A stretch of 64,000 nucleotides of DNA, from the NCBI GenBank assembly GCA_019359515.1, contig JAHHHC010000016.1, positions 62,001 to 126,000 of the forward strand, given 5' to 3'. The DNA is from Desmonostoc vinosum HA7617-LM4 (GTDB taxonomy: Bacteria > Cyanobacteriota > Cyanobacteriia > Cyanobacteriales > Nostocaceae). A program made the position numbers and the translations under genes. Position 1 is the stretch's first letter. Each line of letters begins with the position of its first letter. The notes below the pieces were generated by a model. That model was not told the origin of the DNA, did no database searches, and was given only the letters and a program-made list of their open reading frames with translations. Below, piece by piece: positions 16,247 to 23,964 of this stretch.

Positions 16247-18859
16247 TTAAAACACGAAATTATTCGCGTTAGCTAAAGTCGCTTGGTTTACACCTTGCAC
16301 CGTCACTAAGGGTGTAGGACGACTGCGACCCCCTGAACCATCAGGGTCAATTAGCACTGTGGTATTGCTACCAGCAGTACCAAAACTTAAATAACCGCCA
16401 GAAATGGCATTGCTGTAGTTAGCATTACTAACACTCAAACTCTGGAACAGTTGCCTCAAGACAATTTGGTCTTTACCAGCAACAAAGTCAGTAATTGTAT
16501 CTCTAGCATCCCGCAAACTTGTGTAGAAAAACCAATCATTGCCACCACCGCCAGTGAGGATATCTGCCCCTTGAAAGCCAGTGATGATATCGTTTTTATT
16601 TGTACCTGTGAGAATGTCACGACTGCTTGTACCTTTTTTGCTGCCGTTGAAGTCGTTGTCGGCAATGGTGAGTGTTGCAGAGGTTTTAGATGTATCTATG
16701 TCGTAGCTTGAGCTACTTCCAAGGGATAGGATGACAGTTTCGTTAATTTCGAGAAAGGCATCATCTACTGGAGTGATGGTGATGTCTACAGAGGTTTTGC
16801 CTGCGGCGATCGCCACGCTACCGCTAAGATTGTTGTAGTCGCTACCTTGAGTACCTGTGCCGCCAATAGTGTAATCAACGGTGAGGGCTGCATTCGTATT
16901 GCCAGTGCGGCTAATTCGGAATTTACCAGGGTCTGTGCCTGCTTCTTTGGCGTTGGCGTCAATGGCAGTGATACTAACAGTGTATGGTGTAGGCTTGGTG
17001 TTCAATGCCCATAACTGCATTCCATTTATGCCATCATCAACAGCAAAGTAGAGTATACCGTTGACGTTGGTTAACAGCGAGGGATTAGAACCTTTAGATC
17101 CTGGGTTGATGTTTTTAACCAAGACAGTTCCAGCAGTGGTACCATCACTCTTCCACAGTTCCGTTCCATTTATACCGTCGTCTACAGTGAAATAAAGCGT
17201 ACCATTAACATTGGTTAATCTAGAGGGATTTCCTGTAAAAGAATCAAATCCTGGGTTAATGTCTTTAACCAAGACAGTTCCAGCAGTAGTGCCATCACTC
17301 TTCCACAACCCAACCCCATTTTTGCCATCATTAGCAGAGAAGTAGAGTGTATCGTTGATATTGATTAACCAAGAGGGATTGGAACCATCAGACCCTGGGT
17401 TAATGTCTTTGACTAGTTTTGTGCCATTCTCTGTGCCATCGCTCTTCCACAATTCATATCCATACTTACCGTCAATACTTCCGAAGTAGAAAGTGCTATT
17501 GATGTTAGTCCATTCAAAAAAAACACTGATATCTTCTTTAATAAGGACGGTTCCACTCTCTGTGCCATCACTCTTCCATAACCCACGTTTGTAATCAACA
17601 ATACCGGAGTAGTCTTGAGCATAGAAGTATAAAATACCATTGACGTTAGTTAACAGGGAGAGACTATAACTACCAGAACCTGGTATGATGTCTTTGACTA
17701 GTATAGTGCCACTCTCTGTGCCATCACTCTTCCACAGTTCGCTTCCAGTTTTGCCATTGTCAGCAGTGAAGTAGAGTGTACCGTTAACGTTAATCAAACC
17801 ATAACTAGAACTAACAGGGCCTGGTATGATGTCTTTGACTAGTCTAGTGCCACTCTCTGTGCCATCGCTCTTCCACAACTCATATCCATAATTGTTATTG
17901 TAGGGATAAAAGTAGAGTGTACCATTGGCTTCAGTCAAGAACAGAGGAAAAGAATTATCACGTCCTGGGTTGATGTCTTTGACTAGTCTAGTGCCACTTT
18001 CTGTACCATCGCTCTTCCACAACTCAGACCCGTTGATGTCGTCTTTAAAAATAAAGTATAGGGTATCATTGACACTGATTGGATAGGGTTCGTAAACCTC
18101 AAACTCTACATTGATTTGATCTTTAACCAATACAGTTCCACTCTTTGTACCATCACTCTTCCATAACTCAACTATGTTGTCGTTACCTGTGTTAGAGAAT
18201 GTGTTAGAGAAAAAGTAGAGTGTGCCATTGACATTGGTGAGAGAGTAGATACGACTGTAAGCACCTGTAGACCCACCAGGCAAAATATCTTTCACTAAAT
18301 ATGGCTCAGCTAGTACAGCACTATAAGCTTCTAAGGTAGCTGGCACAAAGGCAAGTGTAGCAGCGATATTTCCCGTCATCACCTCCAGTTCCCAGTCACC
18401 CCCCTTGGCAGCACTCCCGGTATAGTCATCTGATGCTGCTACATTTGCACCTGTTAATTCACTCAACTGCTGCACAAATGCCTTACCTGCATTAGTTCGG
18501 GCAACTTCACAGCCATACAGTAGTACGCAAGCATCATTTGTTAAAACATTCGCCCAGTCCATCAATTGCCCAGCATATAAGTTGAGGGTTTGTTGACTCA
18601 GTTGTGTGTTACCTAAATAAACCTTACCTGGTGCGCCGTGAGAGACGATATGCAAGCTATTAACTTTTTGTGGCCATCCCAGTAAAACTTCACTAATTTG
18701 GGCTATGCCATCTCGCTTGGCATCTAAGATAACCACTTCTGTGTCTGGTAGAACGCCTGCTGCTAAGCTTTGGTAGTCTTCGACTGCTGAATCAATAAAT
18801 ACAAGCCGAACCGTTGATTGTTGTCTGATTGAGCGTTGGGGTATATGGGTATTTGCCAT
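16247..18859 (-). CDS. DUF4347 / ELWxxDGT-repeat / Calx-beta / RTX surface protein
   Basis: The 870-residue protein is modular. Residues about 15-185 form a DUF4347 domain (RLVFIDSAVEDYQSLAAG; HIVSHGAPGKVYLGN; LYGCEVA) common at the N-terminus of giant cyanobacterial surface proteins. Then come eight ELWKSDGT units spaced about 50 residues, each with an upstream LYF strand, expected to form a beta-propeller-like or solenoid structure. A Calx-beta repeat (VSITAIDANAKEAGTDPGKF) and a hemolysin-type calcium-binding tail (NDIITGFQGADILTGGGGND; DTITDFVAGKDQIVL) follow. Export by a type I system is expected. An adhesive or matrix role is inferred. The ATG at 18,859 is preferred because AGGA precedes it; an upstream ATG at 18,910 adds only a non-family extension. 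The RTX block resembles that of the protein encoded at 4858-8097. Confidence 0.9.
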   Translation of the reverse strand: MANTHIPQRSIRQQSTVRLVFIDSAVEDYQSLAAGVLPDTEVVILDAKRDGIAQISEVLLGWPQKVNSLHIVSHGAPGKVYLGNTQLSQQTLNLYAGQLMDWANVLTNDACVLLYGCEVARTNAGKAFVQQLSELTGANVAASDDYTGSAAKGGDWELEVMTGNIAATLAFVPATLEAYSAVLAEPYLVKDILPGGSTGAYSRIYSLTNVNGTLYFFSNTFSNTGNDNIVELWKSDGTKSGTVLVKDQINVEFEVYEPYPISVNDTLYFIFKDDINGSELWKSDGTESGTRLVKDINPGRDNSFPLFLTEANGTLYFYPYNNNYGYELWKSDGTESGTRLVKDIIPGPVSSSYGLINVNGTLYFTADNGKTGSELWKSDGTESGTILVKDIIPGSGSYSLSLLTNVNGILYFYAQDYSGIVDYKRGLWKSDGTESGTVLIKEDISVFFEWTNINSTFYFGSIDGKYGYELWKSDGTENGTKLVKDINPGSDGSNPSWLININDTLYFSANDGKNGVGLWKSDGTTAGTVLVKDINPGFDSFTGNPSRLTNVNGTLYFTVDDGINGTELWKSDGTTAGTVLVKNINPGSKGSNPSLLTNVNGILYFAVDDGINGMQLWALNTKPTPYTVSITAIDANAKEAGTDPGKFRISRTGNTNAALTVDYTIGGTGTQGSDYNNLSGSVAIAAGKTSVDITITPVDDAFLEINETVILSLGSSSSYDIDTSKTSATLTIADNDFNGSKKGTSSRDILTGTNKNDIITGFQGADILTGGGGNDWFFYTSLRDARDTITDFVAGKDQIVLRQLFQSLSVSNANYSNAISGGYLSFGTAGSNTTVLIDPDGSGGRSRPTPLVTVQGVNQATLANANNFVF

Positions 18860-19224
18860 GAGAAAAATCCTAAGTAAATATAAGTGTTCATTCAAACGCC
18901 ACAGTGCCACTAACTAACAGAAGTTGTGGCGGTATAGCTTTTATTAAGGCTGTTGAACTGTTAAATTGATTTCACACCTAGATAGGCAAGATACCTATCC
19001 CACGAAAGCTTGATTTTTCTATACTGTCGTTATTGGGATGACAGTGTATAAGTGTACAAAATAAATAGTGGTTACGTATTTTTACTAGCAAAAATTTTAT
19101 ATATACTTGATAATTATGAAGCAATTGCAAAGTAACGTATGGTGCGATCGCTATTCACAAAAACTAGGGGTGCTTCGACTTCGCTCAGCAACCTAACCCC
19201 CATACGCCCACACCCCTTTGCCTA
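18860..19224. other. Intergenic region between DUF4347 gene and cytochrome gene
   Basis: I see no gene in 365 bp. The first part carries the promoter of the DUF4347 gene. A HIP1-like site lies near 19,144, followed by a short dispersed-repeat piece (GACTTCGCTCAGCAACC, about 19,179-19,195). Confidence 0.5.
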
Positions 19225-19566
19225 TTACAGCGTTTCTAAATAGCTTAAAAGATCAGCCATTGCTTGGGTGCTGGGCTGGAATTTTGGCATTGGGGGCGTT
19301 TCACCACTAATCACTTGGCGAATTAATCGATACTCTGACTTTCGCTTTGAGACTGCTTGCAAACTGGGCCCTACCCGTCCGTCTGCTTCTAAACCATGAC
19401 AACCAGCACAGTTGATTTGAAAAATTGCGTGTCCTTGAATAGGATCTCCCGTCAAGGAGAGAACACTCTTAACGTAGGGATCTGAGGCTCTAACCATCTG
19501 AACACCAAAAAAGCCCAGAGGCACTGCTAACAGTATCGCTAGAGCCAACAAAACGATCCGCTGCAT
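19225..19566 (-). CDS. cytM: Membrane-anchored class I cytochrome c, CytM-like
   Basis: The 113-residue protein starts with a hydrophobic anchor (IVLLALAILLAVPLGFFG) and then has one haem-binding motif, CAGCHG, with a plausible axial Met in TPPMPKFQP. Length, anchor and the final LLSYLETL fit cyanobacterial cytochrome M better than soluble cytochrome c6. Cytochrome M is a low-abundance electron carrier linked to the photosynthetic and respiratory chains. The ATG at 19,566 gives a normal anchor; an ATG at 19,686 would add 40 atypical residues. The gene is divergent from petG, whose product belongs to the cytochrome b6f complex, so the two may share a 240-bp control region. The CytM assignment is from family resemblance and needs a tree to distinguish it from other short cytochromes. 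Confidence 0.7.
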   Translation of the reverse strand: MQRIVLLALAILLAVPLGFFGVQMVRASDPYVKSVLSLTGDPIQGHAIFQINCAGCHGLEADGRVGPSLQAVSKRKSEYRLIRQVISGETPPMPKFQPSTQAMADLLSYLETL

Positions 19567-19807
19567 CAGAATTTCGGGTTTGGTAATCTGGTTATCCAAA
19601 AGGTTTGCGGTGAAGTCTAAATGTACAGAAAAGTTTTCATTTCCTACACATAGCTTAAAAGTTCTTGATTGTGTCTGCAAGCACAAAAGACAATTTTCTA
19701 GTTATTCTTTCGGTACAAAAACGCTGTAGAGCGCGGGATTCATAAGAGATTTGGTAAAATCAAAAACAGGAAACAAATGTTTAATAATTGCAAAGAGGAA
19801 ATTTACA

Positions 19808-19921
19808 GTGGTTGAACCCCTACTCTCAGGTATTGTCCTTGGTTTGATTGTAGTTACCCTCGGTGGACTGTTTTACGCCGCCTATAAACAATATAAGCGT
19901 CCCAACCAACTGGGGGGCTAA
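19808..19921 (+). CDS. petG: Cytochrome b6f complex subunit PetG
   Basis: This 37-residue gene is easily missed because it is short and starts with GTG. The product begins [18 protein letters not shown], crosses the membrane once and ends [12 protein letters not shown], which is the full length and near-canonical sequence of PetG (subunit 5). PetG is a single-helix subunit needed for assembly and stability of the cytochrome b6f complex in thylakoids. AGAGGA about ten bases upstream supports the GTG start. The stop TAA at 19,919-19,921 abuts an STRR array that separates petG from the convergent rsmD gene. Confidence 0.96.
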   Translation: MVEPLLSGIVLGLIVVTLGGLFYAAYKQYKRPNQLGG

Positions 19922-20003
19922 GGGCTAGGGATGAGGGAGCAGGGGCCGCGAGTTCCCCATTCCCTACTCCCCATTCCCTACTCCCCATTCCCTACTCCCC
20001 ATT
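19922..20003. repeat. STRR array between petG and rsmD
   Basis: Repeated units of the type CCCCATT-CCCTACT run from about 19,955 to 20,003 behind a GCAGGGGCCGCGAGTTCCCC block. The array extends into the last codons of rsmD on the other strand and provides its stop codon. Confidence 0.85.
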
Positions 20004-20537
20004 CCGATAAAAAGTCAAAGCTGTGTTGCCGTAAACTTTTTGGCGGCAAATCTCCCAAGTTGGAATTATTGAGGGTGTCCATCCTTGGGGACTGTGTTCA
20101 ACTGCGATTTCGCCGCTAGGGTCTAAAAGCTGATAATCTGCGATCGCTTCTAATACTGCTTGATATAATCCGCTAGCATAGGGCGGATCAAAGTAAATTC
20201 TGTCAAATTGCTTTGCTGATAAGTTTTTTAGCTGCTTGATTGCATCTCCCTGCAATAACTGCCATTGCTGTTCGCCATCGGCTACGCGCTGCCAGTTTTG
20301 TTTGATGGTGGCACAGGCGCGGCTAGATTGCTCAATCCCCACTACAAAACCGGCTCCTCTACACAAAGCCTCTGCGCCCATTGAACCACTACCAGCGCAT
20401 ACATCTAGCCAGCGACAACCAGCAATTTCTCCTTGCCAAATATTAAACAGCGCCTCTCTTACCCGCGCACTAGTGGGTCTAGTTTCTCTACCTGGTAAAG
20501 TTTTTAGCTGACGATTCCCGTAAATTCTCAAACTCAT
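19992..20537 (-). CDS. rsmD: 16S rRNA (guanine(966)-N2)-methyltransferase RsmD
   Basis: The 181-residue protein carries RsmD signatures: the N-terminal RPTSARVREALFNI loop, the SAM-binding motif I LDVCAGSGSMGAEAL, and the catalytic FDPPY. It methylates G966 of 16S rRNA in the 30S subunit. Length is normal for the family. The last codons (NGE then TAG) are read from the heptamer array, so the C-terminus has been reset by repeat insertion. The gene runs convergent to petG; hisH lies upstream on the same strand after 135 bp of repeat-containing sequence. Confidence 0.93.
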   Translation of the reverse strand: MSLRIYGNRQLKTLPGRETRPTSARVREALFNIWQGEIAGCRWLDVCAGSGSMGAEALCRGAGFVVGIEQSSRACATIKQNWQRVADGEQQWQLLQGDAIKQLKNLSAKQFDRIYFDPPYASGLYQAVLEAIADYQLLDPSGEIAVEHSPQGWTPSIIPTWEICRQKVYGNTALTFYRNGE

Positions 20538-20672
20538 TGGTTATCCCTTCTCCTGGCAAAGACGCTCTTGCTAGCAAGATCCCGCAGGGTATGACTTCGC
20601 TCAGGGCAAATAGTCATTGGTCATTAGTTTTGCACAAAGGACAAAAAACAAATGACGAAATTCAAATTAATA

Positions 20673-21308
20673 TTATGCGGGGATTTTTTCTCGGACTTGA
20701 GCAACAAAATTAGACAAGATTTGCAGTCCGATATTAGAGGATTTTTCGGGATGAAATTGCACTGCCATCAAGTTTTCGTGAGCGATCGCAGCTGTTACAG
20801 TTTGATTACCGTGGGTAACAGTTGCAGCCCGAATTTGCGCTTCGATGGGGTCAACATAGTAAGAATGAACAAAATATACCCAAGGATTTGCTGGCAAATG
20901 CTCCCACAAAATGCTTTTTGGTTGAGTGAACTCCAGTTGATTCCACCCCATATGCGGGATGGTAATGTTAGGTTCTGGAATAAATCTTCGCACTTTGCCG
21001 CGAACAATTCCGAGTCCGGGTTGAGTACCTTCTGAACTAGATTCAAATAGAATTTGCAATCCTAGACAAATTCCTAAGAAGGGTTTGCCAGATGCAATCG
21101 CTTCTTTAATCGGTTGTTCTAAGCCTCGCGATCGCAAATGTTGCACTGCTGGATCAAATGCTCCTACTCCAGGTAAGACTATTGCATCTGCCCGTTCTAA
21201 TTCTTTTGGAGAATAAGTAACATTCGGAGTTGCCCCAGCTTTTTCCAAGCCTTTGCAGACTGAGTGCAAATTTCCCATGTCGTAGTCTACGACTGCAATC
21301 ACTGGCAT
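20673..21308 (-). CDS. hisH: Imidazole glycerol phosphate synthase glutaminase subunit
   Basis: The 211-residue protein is a class I glutamine amidotransferase of the HisH type. It shows VVDYDMGNLHSV at the start, the oxyanion strand LPGVGAFDPAVQ, the nucleophile Cys in LGICLGLQILFESS, and the His and Glu of the triad in VQFHPEKSS. HisH hydrolyses glutamine and passes ammonia to HisF for histidine and AICAR synthesis. No other his gene is adjacent, as is usual in cyanobacteria where these genes are scattered. It is divergent from the C15 peptidase gene across a 58-bp gap that must hold both promoters. Confidence 0.96.
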   Translation of the reverse strand: MPVIAVVDYDMGNLHSVCKGLEKAGATPNVTYSPKELERADAIVLPGVGAFDPAVQHLRSRGLEQPIKEAIASGKPFLGICLGLQILFESSSEGTQPGLGIVRGKVRRFIPEPNITIPHMGWNQLEFTQPKSILWEHLPANPWVYFVHSYYVDPIEAQIRAATVTHGNQTVTAAIAHENLMAVQFHPEKSSNIGLQILSNFVAQVREKIPA

Positions 21309-21366
21309 TTACCTGCTCCTTGTAAATTAATTATGGAGGGTTTTTCTATTGTAAATAATATTCCTT

Positions 21367-21879
21367 ATGAATAAAACAATTCTATTAACTTCTTTTGACA
21401 CTTGGCTAGACGATCAACTGTCAAATTCTTCTGATGATTTATTACTAGAAGTTGCCAAACTTGAGTTGATACCACATGCTTTAACTTTTTTACGCCTGTT
21501 ACCCGTAGATGTGGAGCTTGCTAGTTGTCAGGTAATTGCAAAAATCAATGACATTCAACCAGATTTCATCGTTTGTTGTGGCATGGCTGCCAGCCGAAAA
21601 AAATTAAGTATAGAAATCAATGCTAGCCACCAAGAAAGCATTTTGCAGACAGAAGTTAATTTAGAAGAATTGGTATCAGGAGCGACAGCAATTGAGATTA
21701 GCTCTGAGTGCGGTAAATTTGTCTGTGAAGGTCTTTATTATTCGGTGTTAGACTACCTGCGGCAAACCCAACTCGCTGCGCGTTGCATCTTCGTTCACGT
21801 TCCGGTTTTGCATCAGGAAAATTTGGGAGGAATTCTGGCCGATTTTGTATTAATTATTAACAAACTGGCACTTTTATAA
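21367..21879 (+). CDS. Peptidase C15 (pyroglutamyl peptidase I-like)
   Basis: The 170-residue protein follows the peptidase C15 pattern: N-terminal TILLTSFDTWLDD, the strand DFIVCCGMAASR, the likely nucleophile in FVCEGLYYSVLDYL, and the His in FVHVPVLHQ. Pyroglutamyl peptidases remove N-terminal pyroglutamate. It is shorter than typical members (about 200-215 residues) and the Glu-containing region is divergent, so activity on that substrate is uncertain. It is divergent from hisH. Confidence 0.72.
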   Translation: MNKTILLTSFDTWLDDQLSNSSDDLLLEVAKLELIPHALTFLRLLPVDVELASCQVIAKINDIQPDFIVCCGMAASRKKLSIEINASHQESILQTEVNLEELVSGATAIEISSECGKFVCEGLYYSVLDYLRQTQLAARCIFVHVPVLHQENLGGILADFVLIINKLALL

Positions 21880-22214
21880 ACTAGACTTACACAACTGACA
21901 GATGTATCCTTCGTAAAAGGGAACAGGGAATAAGGAATAAAGGATAGGGAAATCTCCATAATTCAAATTAGGGGATTTGTACAAGGACGTATTTTTTCTG
22001 GCGCCGCGCGTCCCCCCTTAAAAATGTTTTTATTTTGTTCAAAAATTGAATTAGAGACACAACTCCCCGATATTTTGGCAGGTTTTTCTTACTGTTCCCC
22101 ATACTTCTCCTGTCGGAGACGCTACGCGTAGCAAGATCCCCATAGGGGTACGACTTCGCTCAGTACAAGTTCCCTGTTCCCTACTCCCCACTCCCCACTC
22201 CCTACTCCCCATAT
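21880..22214. other. Repeat-filled intergenic region before DUF3370 gene
   Basis: There is no gene in 335 bp. An STRR-like GGAACAGGGAATAAGGAATA run is near 21,921. A dispersed block (TCGGAGACGCTACGCGTAGC at about 22,114-22,133) follows, and a CCCCACT/CCCTACT heptamer array from about 22,167 to 22,211 ends three bases before the DUF3370 start codon. Confidence 0.65.
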
Positions 22215-23573
22215 ATGTTTACATTGCTACTAAATTTTCTGATCGCACAATTAAATCCAGTCACGCCACCACCACAAGAAGTGGTACAACCACAACAAGT
22301 GCGTCCTTTATCAGGAGATTTAGATAAAGTAACAGTATTTAACAGTAATAGTCCTGAGTTGGTGTTGAAAGAAGGAATTTTACTTTCCACTTTTCCCCCA
22401 GATGGCAAAAAAGTGCCAACAGCACATCTAAATTTTCCCTTGAGAGGACGATTTGATATTTTTGCCCACCATGTTGCTAAGGCTGAACCACCAGAAAATT
22501 TACGCTCACTATATTTAGGAATAATTCTGCATAACCCTGGTGCCAAATCAGTAAAGGTAAATATCTTGCAAGCGGCGAGTTATTTGAGTCAACCGGATGC
22601 ACCATTTATAGAGTTACCGCCCTTTATCCCCAATCCCCTGGGTACAGTTTTTGCTGGCCCAGGCGATCGCGTCATGTCCGAAGTGCTAAGAGGACGGCGA
22701 CAAAATATTTTTCCTGCCCAAATTATCATTCCCCCAGGGCAGAGTCAGATGTTGCTAAATTTACCCATTCCTGTGAAGGGATTAACACCACCTTTAAATG
22801 GTCGGTCTACATTCATGCGACTGTGGAGTAATGGCAGAGTCTATGCAGCTAGCCTCGCCATGTTTGCACCGATCAATGCTGATGGTAGTGAGCGTCCGCC
22901 AACTCAACAAGAGTGGCAAAATTTACTCGATAACGGGGAACTGTCCGGGCCGCGAGATAAAATCCCTACTCCCCCAGAGGAAACTGGCAAACCCAGAGTC
23001 TATGGACGTGTAGCTGGAGTAGCCAGCGGTTCTCAATGGCGAGCCTTGTTAGTAGATAATCCTCAAGCCAAGCATTTAACTATTCCTAAACCCGGTGAAG
23101 TGTTTTCTTATGCCCTGAGTACGCTACCTGGTGGTAGCTTAGGAACTGGCCAAATTCAGAGTGCGCCCATGCTAGTACGCTATCCTGACACCGCATACCG
23201 CGCCCATGGCAATTATGGAATTCAATATAGTCTCAAGTTACCGCTATACAACAATACTCAAGCATCTCAAAGCGTGAGTGTATCCCTGCAAACGCCACTC
23301 AAAGAGGAGCAATTAAGTCAACCAGGGTTACGCTTTTTTAGTACCCCAGCCCGACCAGTATTCTTTCGGGGAACAGTGCGGGTACGTTACAGAGATGATA
23401 AAGGCGAACCGCAAACTCAATTTGTGCATTTAGTGCAAAGGAGGGGTCAACCTGGGGAACCCTTGGCATCAATAAATATGAAAGCAGGCGATCGCTCCCT
23501 AGTAGAAATAGACTTTCTCTATCCACCAGACGCCACACCACCGCAAGTATTAACCATCACAACTAAACCGTAG
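22215..23573 (+). CDS. DUF3370 family exported protein
   Basis: The 452-residue protein matches the cyanobacterial DUF3370 family along its length: RPLSGDLDKVTVFNSNSPE, FPLRGRFDIFAHHVAKA, LYLGIILHNPG, GPGDRVMSEVLRG and LPIPVKGLTPPLNGRSTFM are characteristic. A short hydrophobic N-terminus (MFTLLLNFLIAQ) suggests export. The family has no known function; its beta-rich sequence suggests an envelope protein. The start codon follows an STRR array with no visible ribosome-binding site, so the true start or leader could differ slightly. A MITE-like element begins eight bases after the stop codon. Confidence 0.87.
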   Translation: MFTLLLNFLIAQLNPVTPPPQEVVQPQQVRPLSGDLDKVTVFNSNSPELVLKEGILLSTFPPDGKKVPTAHLNFPLRGRFDIFAHHVAKAEPPENLRSLYLGIILHNPGAKSVKVNILQAASYLSQPDAPFIELPPFIPNPLGTVFAGPGDRVMSEVLRGRRQNIFPAQIIIPPGQSQMLLNLPIPVKGLTPPLNGRSTFMRLWSNGRVYAASLAMFAPINADGSERPPTQQEWQNLLDNGELSGPRDKIPTPPEETGKPRVYGRVAGVASGSQWRALLVDNPQAKHLTIPKPGEVFSYALSTLPGGSLGTGQIQSAPMLVRYPDTAYRAHGNYGIQYSLKLPLYNNTQASQSVSVSLQTPLKEEQLSQPGLRFFSTPARPVFFRGTVRVRYRDDKGEPQTQFVHLVQRRGQPGEPLASINMKAGDRSLVEIDFLYPPDATPPQVLTITTKP

Positions 23574-23581
23574 TAGCATAG

Positions 23582-23813
23582 GGCGTTGCTGAATCATGGG
23601 ATGAAATTTGATGCCATGAAATATCAAACTCCTTACCCTCTCTGCGCCTCTGTCTTGAAAAGTTGAGCCACTGCGTTGGACGGGTTCCCCGGCAGCCGCG
23701 CAAGTGGCGTTCCTACGGAGGGAAACCCTCCTTCTCCTGACGGAGACGCTACGCGAACAGAACTTTTCGCTGCGACTCTGCGTGAGGTAAATCATCCCGA
23801 ATTATGCAACGCC
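23582..23813. mobile_element. MITE-like element with GGCGTTGC terminal repeats
   Basis: The 232-bp element is bounded by GGCGTTGC (23,582-23,589) and GCAACGCC (23,806-23,813). The hexamer TAGCAT occurs on both sides (23,574-23,579 and 23,814-23,819) and may be a target duplication, with two extra bases on the left. It encodes no transposase. Its core (GTGGCGTTCCTACGGAGGGA and neighbours) recurs inverted in the element at 28,900-29,149. A degraded end resembling it is at about 54,010-54,070. Confidence 0.75.
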
Positions 23814-23964
23814 TAGCATGGCAAGCCTTAAACGTTAAACCTATCCCTACTCAGTTGTAAATTCTAAATGCATCTGCAAAGCACCAAAGAAAAAATCTAG
23901 AATATTCTGGTGACGCAAGTGTTTACTTCTACCAGAAAAACTATTAGTTGAGGTAGTAATCCCC

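Noticed and set aside
23550-23795. 81-residue minus-strand open frame
   Set aside because: It lies inside a MITE-like element and has an Arg/Ser-rich composition typical of translated repeat.
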